Positions 44,301 to 52,003 of a stretch of DNA of 64,000 nucleotides are shown here, piece by piece. A program made the translations under genes and the position numbers. Source of the DNA: an uncultured Methanobrevibacter sp. (GTDB lineage: Archaea > Methanobacteriota > Methanobacteria > Methanobacteriales > Methanobacteriaceae); assembly GCF_902771435.1 (NCBI RefSeq), contig NZ_CACXXB010000002.1, positions 1 through 64,000 of the forward strand, given 5' to 3'. Position 1 is the stretch's first letter. Each line of letters begins with the position of its first letter. Under the pieces are notes generated by a model. That model worked only from the letters and a program-made list of their open reading frames with translations. It made no database searches and was not told the origin of the DNA.

Positions 44301-45612
44301 GTTCGATAAGGAGGATTCTCCTACTAATGATGATGGTTCATTTGAACACTCAATTGAGAATAAATTTGTCGATGAGGAAATAGCTGACGACATTGAAGTT
44401 GAAAGTGAATTTGTTGAACCGAAAAGTGAAGAATATACTGACATTAACATTCAAGAAAAACCTAAGGAAGAGGAAATAATCAAAGCAAATGAGGCAAATG
44501 TTCAAGATAATGAGGATGTTAATGTGGTTGATGATATTGTTGAAGATACATCTACATCAGTTGATGACGTAATATACTTTAAGGGTGCAACTGATGTGAC
44601 AAATCCTTTGAGAAAGAATAATGTCTATTACAAGGAACATAACAGCAGGTCATTAAAAGATTCCATTAGGGGAATTAAAAAGGATATGCAGTACATTAAC
44701 AAATCCCTTAATGAAATTGAAAATCCAACTCAAATAGACTATGTTTCAGTAGTTGACAGGACAGAAGAATATGACCCTAACGATTACTTGTCAAGGCCGA
44801 GCGATGATGATTCGGATAAGATAATTCAAATGGAAAAGGATGCCACAGTTGAAGAAAGACAAATAATTGATGAATCATTTGATAGGGAAGTTCCTGATGA
44901 TGTAATAGTGACTGTAAATGAGCAGTACAGACGTGAAGAACTTAAGGATCAGGCTCTTGAGAATATCATTCAAAATGCAGATGACGATTACAAACAAATC
45001 GAAAAGAAAAGGTATCAGAGCTCAAATAAGTTAAAGGCATTTGACGATAAAAAACTTCCTGGCAAAAGGAAACCGGAAGATGAGATAATAGATTATGTCA
45101 AGGCTGATGATATCGGATTGACTCCTCAAAATGACCTATATGCAATGCCGATTCCTAAGGTGGCAAAATCAATTAAAGCTATTGTTGATGTCGAAGGACC
45201 TATTCATGTCAAGGAGGTTACGGCAAGAGTCAAGGACAGCTGCAATATTAAAAGGGCGGGTTCCCATTTGAAAAAAACAGTTAATTCCGCAATTGGTGAA
45301 GCCGAAAAAACAGGTGATATCATAAAAATCGGTGACTTCCTCTATGATGCTTCAAACAATAATGTAGTCATAAGAAAAAGGAACAAACCTAACATTGAAC
45401 TGATATCCGATGAGGAAATAGCTAAAAGCATTGAACTGGTGCTTATTCACAATCAAAACATATCAACCAAACAGATTGCAAAGGAAGCCTCACGTAACTT
45501 TGGATTCAGGTCCACTTCCAAAAAGACAGCTACCAGAATAAACAGCGTTTTGGATTTGATGATTGCAAACAATCGTGTAAAGATTGTCGATGATTATGTT
45601 GAACTAAATTAG
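38374..45612 (+). CDS. DUF4011/SF1 helicase with Vsr-like nuclease, acidic insertion and DUF3320-type wing
   Basis: This 2412-residue protein begins with a DUF4011-like region (about residues 10-200; EFKNLRRELLDLTLRNQLLN). A superfamily 1 helicase core has Walker A GPPGTGKS (314-321) and DEASQ (949-953), then QGDERDVI and VLITRAREKC. A Vsr/MTES_1575-like nuclease (about 1240-1365) shows FEDAIASFLEENGY and GFRVDLAIVD. A charged coiled coil leads to about 870 residues of acidic, repeat-rich sequence (about 1370-2240). The C-terminal 160 residues look like a DUF3320 winged helix. Related helicase-nucleases are associated with nucleic-acid defence, a role inferred here. The acidic stretch is unusual; the frame is intact. 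Confidence 0.85.
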   Translation: MLNKSSNIIEKEFKNLRRELLDLTLRNQLLNFKSRAKTITIVNQTPVNLFQTLVLQNSKMYFVANKKDKKEDKSSVWDHIPFDFSKFSEGDRKLATDLTPKELQKRLYYINNQAKTMLQEQGYNILYLAVGFLEWKDKSKPRQKNKAPLVLIPVAMERKKVGESFNLEWTGEDIQTNISLKAKLLEGGIELPDFEFKRYGEVIDHYIASVRRAVYRMDGWEVNTDVALGFFSFTKFVMYNDLNPEAWADNVDLTKNELIQAIFNPAKNDQEAFREEDIDSQLEYRSMYQVLDADSSQIAAIQDVKAGRNLVVEGPPGTGKSQTIVNLIAELLAEGKSVLFVSEKMAALDVVKDRLTGVGLGKFVLELHSHKTRRKKFLKDLQKATNVRAQEPLNIDQTIRKLETLRRQLDDYSQIIHKPVFAVNLSAFQLYGMKESADDHFARKDTLMPLVRFENPENVTLKDLDDMKIALENLAELYQTISKENPWSKCAPKSLLPGDLREIEMLINDSLHSLDNFLVERGRVYDIYGIKKPDTLNEFQNSLSAFEIIKSQNAELIDGSIIKSGAWNNNNDDAFLLIRELERYQKYAPALDKFNQSIYQADIDRLIAQLYHISNKRFRLFNNNQHIELVERYYAVPVSGSAEDIIRELKQAKAIIKIRRNLEANDALGRKYYGGYWHLNADPNDLKAIARWMHEFTALVRDGTFSESTIELMSRDLYDIKPERDLAEYIEAGEEFVRVLSRLKDKLNPRSKLIFKRETGDVPFEAWKEQLYNWRGQLSSLHLWSQYLNTKNALKTSNAKMFVDSIEKRNIKKDDIEALVEGNFADSLLNILFVENQELATFVGELHENRIREFKDLDRKILNLNRKRIFHKLNSNIPKIFGGTENPQAKILAGEFTRKSGHMPVRKLLEKAGGMIKQIKPCFMMSPLSIAQYLDPTNEELQFDVVIFDEASQVKPEDALGAFMRGKTAVVMGDTQQLPPTSFFDQMSDADSDEEEATSLDMESILHLCKLSFPVKMLKWHYRSRHESLITVSNREFYDDDLLVYPSPSHNDPELGLKFHYNPNTQYLRGASSANPLEAEDVVEEIFNHFEKYGDTKSLGVGTFSVAQKNAILEALEVKRKERPEFEPLFSDNKEERFFVKNLETIQGDERDVILISIGYGYDQDGKMSLNFGPLNQDGGERRLNVLITRAREKCVVFSNFKAYDMKLTANPPYGVKSLKEFLEYAENLTLGTNSPDAHTKEPFEDAIASFLEENGYTVDRQIGCAGFRVDLAIVDDENPGKYILGITTDGKMYSSSKVARDRDRLREQVLTGLGWKLYHLWSTDWYRNRDLGRKKLLENVEKSIKKSREEERRRSEEEKKLAEKRRLEAEKKAEELRLARQKEEEERAKKEAEEKEINPEDIGPNDFVEVEKVDDGDILEKPIDVSEINPEEFFADDDIKTASGKNTQDKSINEDNDSQKETPSEFVAVETPDEEIKIEETPSEFVAVETPDEEIKIEETPSEFVVDDTDGEEIKIEETPSEFVVDETPDEDDSLDAGSDVIDEVSDDVSVGESVVDVPDEKQDVIEDEVSDDDNEVWEANDDSVNQNDDAEVWESDEGVAPEDNAEVWEDDTDYADIEDESESQSIAQKVNQKVKSFFRHDDSDDESSSKSSFFSSLKFENGLGENTDMEDEFENNIKESVKDEKIDFGSDDGYIYVDHSNDEVAEDIEEPEKPDINDYVSKEEMEYYVDEDPIDDEITPDETVNEKNIKKPIFSDRINIKSDDDFKDEFNSVNVDDDVNVDDVNVDLGSVSVDDDVDVNEKINDDDKVDLGSDDDYIYVDHSDDEVAEETETADDTPEYEDKPQKEMNVQNKSKKSKFVKTIISGVVNAESRLEPEEIETVRGEIVEEDETPLYKPAPKDEYVVEAEIVNGGVGSSEDLFEKPNHEEDYFEEDEELNIFTDDLPDLSQEEYEEINNEATRIIDEAMNEFMSDVFDKEDSPTNDDGSFEHSIENKFVDEEIADDIEVESEFVEPKSEEYTDINIQEKPKEEEIIKANEANVQDNEDVNVVDDIVEDTSTSVDDVIYFKGATDVTNPLRKNNVYYKEHNSRSLKDSIRGIKKDMQYINKSLNEIENPTQIDYVSVVDRTEEYDPNDYLSRPSDDDSDKIIQMEKDATVEERQIIDESFDREVPDDVIVTVNEQYRREELKDQALENIIQNADDDYKQIEKKRYQSSNKLKAFDDKKLPGKRKPEDEIIDYVKADDIGLTPQNDLYAMPIPKVAKSIKAIVDVEGPIHVKEVTARVKDSCNIKRAGSHLKKTVNSAIGEAEKTGDIIKIGDFLYDASNNNVVIRKRNKPNIELISDEEIAKSIELVLIHNQNISTKQIAKEASRNFGFRSTSKKTATRINSVLDLMIANNRVKIVDDYVELN
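42757..42984 (+). repeat. Four 57-bp tandem repeats in helicase gene
   Basis: Copies starting at 42757, 42814, 42871 and 42928 encode the 19-residue unit ETPSEFVAVETPDEEIKIE with small changes (VVDDTDGEE, VVDETPDED). The first two are almost identical. All preserve the frame. Two longer repeats (GSDDxYIYVDHSxDEVAE at about 43445 and 43815) occur further on. Confidence 0.9.
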
Positions 45613-45621
45613 GAGGTCTTC

Positions 45622-47373
45622 ATGTCAACCAAAGTCAAATCTCCTGATAACCTGCCGAATAAGCCTGGCGTCTATATTATGCGTGATGCATCCGACACCA
45701 TAATCTACATCGGAAAGGCCAAAAATCTTATCAAAAGGGTAAAATCTTATTTTCGCGAAAAGCTAGACAGGCCTAAAACTCAAATTCTGATGAGTCACTT
45801 TGACAGTCTGGAATATATTATAACGAATTCTGAAAAAGAGGCTTTGATTCTAGAGGCAACATTAATTAAGAAATACCGTCCCAGATATAATGTCCAGTTA
45901 AAGGATGATAAAAGGTATCCTTATGTCAAGATAACCGACGAGAAGTTTCCGCGTTTGCTTATTACAAGGAATGTAACCAAAAATGGTATTTATTATGGTC
46001 CATTTACCGATGTGGGTTCCGTCAAGCAGACTGTCAAGTTTTTAAAGTCATTGTTCAAAATCAGGACCTGCCGCAATATGAACGGGCCATGTCTTAACTC
46101 TCAAATTGACCTTTGCTATGCCCCGTGCAATGATGGGATTACTGAAAAGGAATATTCCGAAATCATAAATAAAATCGATTTGTTTTTCCAGGGAAAGTAT
46201 TCCACTATTGTTAAAAATCTGAAGGTGGAAATGATGGAGGCTGCTGAAAATGAGGAATATGAAAAGGCAGCCGTAATAAGGGACCAGATTGCATCCATCG
46301 AGGAAATCATGGAAAAGCAGTTTGTGGATCTGGTTGATGATGATTTGGACCAGGACGTAATAGCAATTTCCCAGGGTGATGATGAAGTTGTGGTTATCAT
46401 AATGCCGATTAGAAACGGAAAGATTGTCGGAAGGGATGACTTTTTGATGAGTGCATCACAGTATGATTCTCCTTCAGAAATCATGTTTGCTTTCATACAG
46501 CAGTATTACGGATATAACAGGCATGTTCCAAAGCAGATTCTTCTTGATGAAGACATTGATGAAAAACAGCTGCTGGAGGAATGGCTAAGTGATTTAAGGG
46601 GCAATAAGGTCAGCATAAAGGTTCCTCAAAAGGGAGTCAAGTTACGTCTGGTCAAGATGGCCCGCAAAAATGCCGACATTATCAAGCATCAAAAGAAAAA
46701 GATGGAATCCGCATTAATCGAGCTTAAAAAATACCTGAAGCTTGAGAGGATTCCCCATGTCATCGAAGGTTATGACATAAGTAACATTTCAGGCAAGTTT
46801 GCCGTGGGTTCAAAGGTATCGTTCAAGGACGGAAAACCCAACAAAAAAATGTATAAACATTTCAAAATGGAAACTCCCGGACCGAACGATTTTGCGATGA
46901 TGGAGGAATTATTGACCCGAAGATTAAAAATGGTGGACAGGGATCCAGAACCTGACCTCATAGTAATCGATGGGGGCAAGGGACAGTTAGGTATGGCATG
47001 CGGAGTATTGGAGAAATTAAATCTCACACATATTCCAATCATTGGTCTTGCAAAGGAATTTGAAGAGATATTTATTCCAAATTCGTCTCGTCCAATTATA
47101 ATTCCTAAAAATAACCAGGCGCTGCATTTGCTTCAGCAGGTGCGTGATGAATCTCATCGTTTTGCAATAACATATCATAGAAAACTCCGCAGTAAGAATA
47201 TATCCTCCTCTTCACTTGATGATATTGCTGGAATTGGGAAAAAACGAAAGATTAATCTTTTAAAGGAATTTCAAACAATCGATAACATTAAAAATGCTTC
47301 TGTTGAGGAATTAGCCAAAATAGAGGGTATGAATCAAAAAACGGCTGAAAATGTTTATAATTATTATCACTAA
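45622..47373 (+). CDS. uvrC: UvrABC system subunit C
   Basis: UvrC makes both incisions around bulky DNA lesions. The 583-residue protein has an N-terminal GIY-YIG nuclease (PGVYIMRDASDTIIYIGKAK), a UvrB-binding UVR motif (about 200-235; AAENEEYEKAAVIRDQIASI), an RNase H-like 3' domain near 380-500 (EGYDISNISG, then VIDGGKGQLG), and a C-terminal helix-hairpin-helix pair (LDDIAGIGKKRKINLLKEF and ELAKIEGMNQKTAENVY). Length is normal. It lies 9 bp after the helicase gene behind AGGAGGTCTTC and is probably co-transcribed. uvrA and uvrB are not here. Confidence 0.95.
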   Translation: MSTKVKSPDNLPNKPGVYIMRDASDTIIYIGKAKNLIKRVKSYFREKLDRPKTQILMSHFDSLEYIITNSEKEALILEATLIKKYRPRYNVQLKDDKRYPYVKITDEKFPRLLITRNVTKNGIYYGPFTDVGSVKQTVKFLKSLFKIRTCRNMNGPCLNSQIDLCYAPCNDGITEKEYSEIINKIDLFFQGKYSTIVKNLKVEMMEAAENEEYEKAAVIRDQIASIEEIMEKQFVDLVDDDLDQDVIAISQGDDEVVVIIMPIRNGKIVGRDDFLMSASQYDSPSEIMFAFIQQYYGYNRHVPKQILLDEDIDEKQLLEEWLSDLRGNKVSIKVPQKGVKLRLVKMARKNADIIKHQKKKMESALIELKKYLKLERIPHVIEGYDISNISGKFAVGSKVSFKDGKPNKKMYKHFKMETPGPNDFAMMEELLTRRLKMVDRDPEPDLIVIDGGKGQLGMACGVLEKLNLTHIPIIGLAKEFEEIFIPNSSRPIIIPKNNQALHLLQQVRDESHRFAITYHRKLRSKNISSSSLDDIAGIGKKRKINLLKEFQTIDNIKNASVEELAKIEGMNQKTAENVYNYYH

Positions 47374-47471
47374 TTTCTAATCGGTTATTAGAAAAAACAA
47401 CTAATTTTCCATTAAATTTAAATATAAGTATATTTAAAGTGTTTATTATCAAGTTAAGAGGAATAAATTTT

Positions 47472-48011
47472 ATGGTAAAATGTCCTAGATGTGGATATGA
47501 AAATGCATCTTCATCTACTTATTGTGATAACTGTTACTATCTTTTAACTGCAAAAAATCAGTCAGCAGTAAACAAATCAAAAAAGCGTAAAAGATGGAAT
47601 ATAAGTTTTGCTAGAAAGGTAGTACTTATTTTGGGTATAATTGTTGTAGCATTATTGATTTTTACTTTAGTGCAGAATAGCACTCAGAAGGCTCATAGTG
47701 ATACATTGAATGTTATTTATGATGATGGAAGTCAACATCAGTCTGCTTCTTATCCGTTCAAGGCTGTAATTAAATGTGATGGTGATTGGTCAGCTAAAAT
47801 GGGCAATCCTGGATATCTTGTAGAAAAATATGGTTCAGGTTCAAGATCTTTTTCACTGGACTGTGCAGCCTGGGATGATGTTGAAATTGATGCCCAAAAA
47901 GATAGTGGTGAAGGTCAGCTTCAGGTTCAGCTTTTAAGAAATGGTAAAGTTGTAGCTGAAAATTCAACTACAAATGGTACTAATAGTGTTACTTTGTTTT
48001 TTGACAGTTAA
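47472..48011 (+). CDS. Zinc-ribbon membrane protein with extracellular domain
   Basis: From ATG 47472 (after AGAGGAATAAA) the protein has 179 residues. It starts with a zinc ribbon (MVKCPRCGYENASSSTYCDNC) and a basic linker. A single membrane helix (VVLILGIIVVALLIFTLVQ, about residues 55-73) is followed by a soluble domain of about 105 residues rich in Ser, Asp and Gly (CDGDWSAKMGNPGYLVEKYG, then SFSLDCAAWDDVEIDAQKD), predicted to lie outside. This architecture is common in Methanobrevibacter surface or signalling proteins. The outer domain is not recognised. It ends convergently with the small helical protein at 48008-48304. Confidence 0.75.
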   Translation: MVKCPRCGYENASSSTYCDNCYYLLTAKNQSAVNKSKKRKRWNISFARKVVLILGIIVVALLIFTLVQNSTQKAHSDTLNVIYDDGSQHQSASYPFKAVIKCDGDWSAKMGNPGYLVEKYGSGSRSFSLDCAAWDDVEIDAQKDSGEGQLQVQLLRNGKVVAENSTTNGTNSVTLFFDS

Positions 48012-48304
48012 ACTTGATTAACTGCTTTTTCCAACAATTCTATTAGTTCTTCGGTTTTGTAGAGTCTGATTTCCTGCTCATCCTTACCTTTAAATATTTT
48101 GATAAATGCGATCATGTCATTGCATAACTGTTCATACTGAATACTTAGAGTGTTGAAGTTAGACAGTAGTGCAAATGCCTTTTGCTGGTCTAATTTTGGA
48201 TTGTCATTTAAGATTCTTTCCATATTTGCAAAATGTGTTTCAATCATTATTTTTTCCTGTTCTAAACTATCTAAATATTCTTGAATTTTATTGTCGCTAG
48301 CCAT
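48008..48304 (-). CDS. Small helical protein, unknown function
   Basis: From ATG 48304 (minus strand, GTGATAAAA just upstream) this 98-residue protein is almost entirely helical and charged: it starts MASDNKIQEYLDSLEQEKIM, and its end is ELIELLEKAVNQV. A helical-bundle or coiled-coil dimer is likely. The frame could start at GTG 48313, but that codon sits within the ribosome-binding site. It overlaps the convergent neighbour by 4 bases. I do not recognise the family. Confidence 0.65.
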   Translation of the reverse strand: MASDNKIQEYLDSLEQEKIMIETHFANMERILNDNPKLDQQKAFALLSNFNTLSIQYEQLCNDMIAFIKIFKGKDEQEIRLYKTEELIELLEKAVNQV

Positions 48305-48389
48305 TTTTATCACTTGTTTTTAAATATGTACAAATAAAATATAAATAGTTTCACAAATATAATGATATTATTAAAAAGGGGCATAAATA

Positions 48390-50096
48390 ATGATAAAAGT
48401 TGAAAACGTAAGTAAAGATTATGAATTGGATAATGGAACAAAGGTCACTGCACTTAAGAATGTCAGTTTTGAAGTTGAAGAGGGTGAAATCGTCGGAATC
48501 ATGGGAAAAAGCGGTTCCGGTAAAACTACACTTTTAAGGGCATTAAGGGGAGTTGAACACATTGACGAGGGCAGTGTCACTGTAGGTGACGTTACCGTTA
48601 AGGCAGGTCAATCCCAGTTCTATTACAACAACCTTAAAAAGGAAACCGCAATACATCTTCAAAGGTCATTCGGCCTATGGCCTGACACAGTGCGTGAAAA
48701 TGTATTGAGAAAGTTATATGCAAGAAATTACTTCGATGAATCTGATACCAATTTTGAAACCGCAGAAAGCGAATTCGGTGATGAGGCGGATGAACTTTTG
48801 GAACTGGTTTCACTTACCCATAAGGCGGATCATTATGCGTCTGTCCTGAGTGGAGGTGAAAAGCAAAGGCTTATCATGGCTCGTCAACTTGCAAAACAAC
48901 CTAAAGCTTTACTTCTCGACGAACCAGCTACCATGGCATGCCCTAAAACTAAACAGGAAATATTGGATGCGGTTAAAAAAATCAACAAAGAGTTGAATAT
49001 TACTGTCATTGTTGTGTCCCATTTGCCTGATGTTCAGAAATACCTGGCAGACAGGGTAATTTTACTTGAAGACGGTGAAATTGCCGACGAAGGTACTCCT
49101 GAAGAAATCTGTGATAAGTTCATGGAGGATATGCAGCCTATTGTAGATATCCAAAATGTCGCAACCGATGAGGATGTCATTGAAGCCAAAGACCTCAAAA
49201 AACGTTTCTACCTGTTGACCGGTGGTGAAGTTCTTGAAATGGAGGACATTAGCTTTAAAGTTCAAAATGAAAATATCTTAAGCATTATAGGTCCGAGTGG
49301 TGCCGGTAAAACAGTTCTTTTAAGAATGCTGGGCGGACTTGAGGATCCCGATGAGGGGGATGTGATGTATTATGTCGACGGCGAATGGAGGGATATTGAA
49401 ATTCCGGGCATTAGCCGTATGAAAATACGCTCAAAATTGGGTTTCATGCATCAGGAATTCTCACTTGTTCATTATTCAACCGTTTTAAGCCAACTGGCTA
49501 CAAGATTGGGATATAAAAATCAGGATATTGTTAAGGATGCACAGGAAAGAGCAAGAAAAATTGGCATCGGCGAAGAATTGCTCGATTCATTTTATCTTTT
49601 GACTGATTTGCCTGAAACAGAAGCAAAACATCGTCTGGAGCAAATCGGTTTGGATGCTGAAATTTTAAATGACCTGTTCCCAAGGTTCCCTGAAACTGCA
49701 ACCAAGGAAGCCGTAGCGGATATTTTCGAAAATCTTGACTTGGATTTGGATATATTGCCTAGAAGGTCCTATGAATTGTCCGGAGGTCAGCAAGTTCGTG
49801 TAATGCTTGCACTGATTTTGGTTTCAAGACCTAAATTCCTTCTTTTGGATGAACCATTCGGTGATTTGGATCCGGTTACCTTAAGGGATGTGACAAATTC
49901 ACTTAAAAAGATTTCCAAGGAATATGGAATTACAATTGTAATGATTTCACACAATACTGACTTCATCAAGGAATTGAGTAACAGGGCAATCTTTATGGAT
50001 GACGGCAAAATCATTGATGACAGCGAAAACATCGATGAGATTGTGGACAATTTCATTGACTTCTGCCATGCGGATTACTTGAAGGGTGGTTGCTAG
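48390..50096 (+). CDS. atwA: Methyl-coenzyme M reductase activation component A2
   Basis: AtwA is the ATP-dependent protein that helps reductively activate methyl-coenzyme M reductase (Ni(I)-F430) in methanogens. The 568-residue protein has two ABC ATPase halves. The first has Walker A GKSGSGKTT (about residues 40-48) and signature LSGGEKQRLIMARQLA; the second has GPSGAGKTV (about 305-313) and LSGGQQVRVMLALILVSRP with DEPFGDLDP. There is no membrane domain, which separates it from transporters. The region between the second Walker A and signature holds a long insert typical of AtwA. The universal stress protein gene overlaps its stop codon. Confidence 0.92.
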   Translation: MIKVENVSKDYELDNGTKVTALKNVSFEVEEGEIVGIMGKSGSGKTTLLRALRGVEHIDEGSVTVGDVTVKAGQSQFYYNNLKKETAIHLQRSFGLWPDTVRENVLRKLYARNYFDESDTNFETAESEFGDEADELLELVSLTHKADHYASVLSGGEKQRLIMARQLAKQPKALLLDEPATMACPKTKQEILDAVKKINKELNITVIVVSHLPDVQKYLADRVILLEDGEIADEGTPEEICDKFMEDMQPIVDIQNVATDEDVIEAKDLKKRFYLLTGGEVLEMEDISFKVQNENILSIIGPSGAGKTVLLRMLGGLEDPDEGDVMYYVDGEWRDIEIPGISRMKIRSKLGFMHQEFSLVHYSTVLSQLATRLGYKNQDIVKDAQERARKIGIGEELLDSFYLLTDLPETEAKHRLEQIGLDAEILNDLFPRFPETATKEAVADIFENLDLDLDILPRRSYELSGGQQVRVMLALILVSRPKFLLLDEPFGDLDPVTLRDVTNSLKKISKEYGITIVMISHNTDFIKELSNRAIFMDDGKIIDDSENIDEIVDNFIDFCHADYLKGGC

Positions 50097-50521
50097 TGTT
50101 TGACGTGATTATGGTTCCCGTTGACGGGTCCGAATATGGATTTAAAGCTGCTGATGTAGCCATTGAAATCGCTCAGAAATTTTCATCCAAGATAGCTGCA
50201 GTGCATGTTTTGGAAGAATTTTCTTTCAATAGCTATGATTCTGAAGAGGATTCCGGAGATGCAATTCTGGCTAAAATCACAAAAAAAGCTGGCGAAGCTG
50301 GTGTTGAAGTCACCGAACACCTGCTTACAGCAGACCCTTTAAGGGACATGAAATTCATAGTTGACCAAACCCGTGCTGATCTGGTTGTTATTCATGCTCA
50401 TGGGGAAAACAATAATAGGTTTGTCTCATTTGAGGAAAACAGCGTTTCCGATACTCAAATAGGGTCTGTTTCAGAAAGACTTTTAAGAACTTCTGAAGTT
50501 CCAGTATTACTGGTAAAATAA
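50096..50521 (+). CDS. Universal stress protein
   Basis: From GTG 50096 (overlapping the atwA stop, with GGTGGTT five bases upstream) the protein has 141 residues. It has the UspA fold: VIMVPVDGSEYGFKAADVAI at the start, ADLVVIHAHG in the core, and the ATP-binding tail IGSVSERLLRTSEVPVLLVK with the G-x2-S-x-R-L pattern. It probably binds ATP. The coupling to atwA suggests a link to methanogenesis stress or activation, which is only inferred. The longer frame from TTG 50090 overlaps the ribosome-binding site and is less likely. Confidence 0.88.
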   Translation: MFDVIMVPVDGSEYGFKAADVAIEIAQKFSSKIAAVHVLEEFSFNSYDSEEDSGDAILAKITKKAGEAGVEVTEHLLTADPLRDMKFIVDQTRADLVVIHAHGENNNRFVSFEENSVSDTQIGSVSERLLRTSEVPVLLVK

Positions 50522-50641
50522 ACCCTTAAAACTTTTTATTTTTCTTTTTTGTTGCTATAATTTCTATTTTTTTACTATACTTTTAAATATAATAAAAATC
50601 TTACTATTCATAAACTAAACTGTTTACTATAAGGAGATATT

Positions 50642-50809
50642 ATGATTGTGAAAGATTGGTGCTCATTCTGCGGAGAATGTGCCGGAGTTTGTCCAAGAAA
50701 TTTAATTCAAGTAAGAGAATACTCATTGGTATTTAATGATGAAGAATGTAGAGACTGCGATACATGCATTAAAGCATGTCCGATTGATGCTTTAGAAAAA
50801 GAGGAATGA
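50642..50809 (+). CDS. 2[4Fe-4S] ferredoxin
   Basis: ATG 50642 (after AAGGAGATATT) opens a 55-residue ferredoxin with two clusters, CSFCGECAGVCP (7-18) and CRDCDTCIKACP (36-47). It lies just upstream of the geranylgeranyl reductase gene, overlapping its first possible start. It is the obvious electron donor for that reductase, because full saturation of archaeal isoprenoid lipids needs low-potential electrons. Confidence 0.92.
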   Translation: MIVKDWCSFCGECAGVCPRNLIQVREYSLVFNDEECRDCDTCIKACPIDALEKEE

Positions 50810-50814
50810 TTTAT

Positions 50815-51993
50815 ATGATTGAAACTGATGTAATAGTAGTTGGTTCTGGACCTGCAGGTTCCAGTGCAGCAAAACACGCTGCATTAGGTGGAGCAAAAGT
50901 AATTTTAATGGATAAAAAATCCGAAATAGGATCACCAAAAAGATGTGCAGAAGGAGTTTCAATTCAAGGCCTTGAAAAATTAGGAATTGAACCATCTCCT
51001 CGCTGGATTACCAAAAAGATTGAAGGTGTAAGAATACAGACACCTGACGGAACAGATGTCTGGTTAACCGAAGATCAAGTAAAAATCCCTGAAGCAGGTT
51101 ACATTCTTGAAAGAAAAGTCTTCGATAAGCACATGGCAATGGATGCCGCAAGAGCAGGTGCTGAAATCAGAATCAAAACCTTAGTGACAGGCATTGATAA
51201 AATTGATGATGGTTATATAGTCTACACTGAATGCATGGGAGAAAAAATAGACTACAAATGTAAAATCTTGATTGCAGCAGACGGTCCTGAAGGTCATGTT
51301 GCAAGATGGGCAGGATTAAGACCTGCAGCAAAACCTAAAGAAATGGAATCAGGAGTACAGTACGAAATGTGTAATGTGGAATTTGAAAAACCTGGTGTAA
51401 TCGAATTCTACCTCGGTTCATGTGCACCTGGAGGTTACGTATGGATTTTCCCAAAAGGTGATGACATCGCAAATGTCGGTTTAGCTATATTACCTCACAA
51501 AGCTGAAAAAACAGCAAAAGAATATTTGGATGATTTCGTAGCAAAATCTCCTTATTTGAAAAACGCACAGGCTGTTGAATTGAATGTTGGTGGAGACCCT
51601 GTTGGCGGAATGACCAAAAAATTATATGACGACAATATCATGGTTGTCGGAGATGCAGCAGGTCAGGTAAATCCATTGACCGGTGGAGGAATCATCTCCG
51701 GTATGACCGGTGGAATGTGTGCAGGTAAAGTGGCCGCACAGGCTATTAAAGAAGACTGCTCTAAAAAATACTTAAAAATATATGATGAAATGGCTCATGA
51801 AGAACTTGACCATGAAATCAAAAGATATAAGAAAGTACAGGAATACCTCCTTACTTTATCTGATGAAGAGCTTGACAGCATTGGTCACGCTTTCCAGGGA
51901 GAGGACTTTGAAAAAATTTCCACAACAGAAATCGTTAAGAAATTAATTAAATTATCTCCAAAAGCATTACTTAAATTAGGTAAATTCGTATAA
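50815..51993 (+). CDS. Geranylgeranyl reductase family flavoprotein
   Basis: This 392-residue FAD protein saturates the double bonds of archaeal geranylgeranyl lipid chains. It has the N-terminal dinucleotide site DVIVVGSGPAGSSAAKHAAL, the PKRCAEGVSIQGLEKLG segment (with the conserved Cys), GGYVWIFPKG, and the second FAD site MVVGDAAGQVNPLTGGGIIS. ATG 50815 sits about eight bases after GAGGAATGAT; ATG 50806, overlapping the ferredoxin stop, is the alternative. The ferredoxin gene immediately upstream supplies a donor. The family has paralogues, so which prenyl substrate is used is uncertain. Confidence 0.92.
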   Translation: MIETDVIVVGSGPAGSSAAKHAALGGAKVILMDKKSEIGSPKRCAEGVSIQGLEKLGIEPSPRWITKKIEGVRIQTPDGTDVWLTEDQVKIPEAGYILERKVFDKHMAMDAARAGAEIRIKTLVTGIDKIDDGYIVYTECMGEKIDYKCKILIAADGPEGHVARWAGLRPAAKPKEMESGVQYEMCNVEFEKPGVIEFYLGSCAPGGYVWIFPKGDDIANVGLAILPHKAEKTAKEYLDDFVAKSPYLKNAQAVELNVGGDPVGGMTKKLYDDNIMVVGDAAGQVNPLTGGGIISGMTGGMCAGKVAAQAIKEDCSKKYLKIYDEMAHEELDHEIKRYKKVQEYLLTLSDEELDSIGHAFQGEDFEKISTTEIVKKLIKLSPKALLKLGKFV

Positions 51994-52003
51994 TGGTGAA
52001 AAC

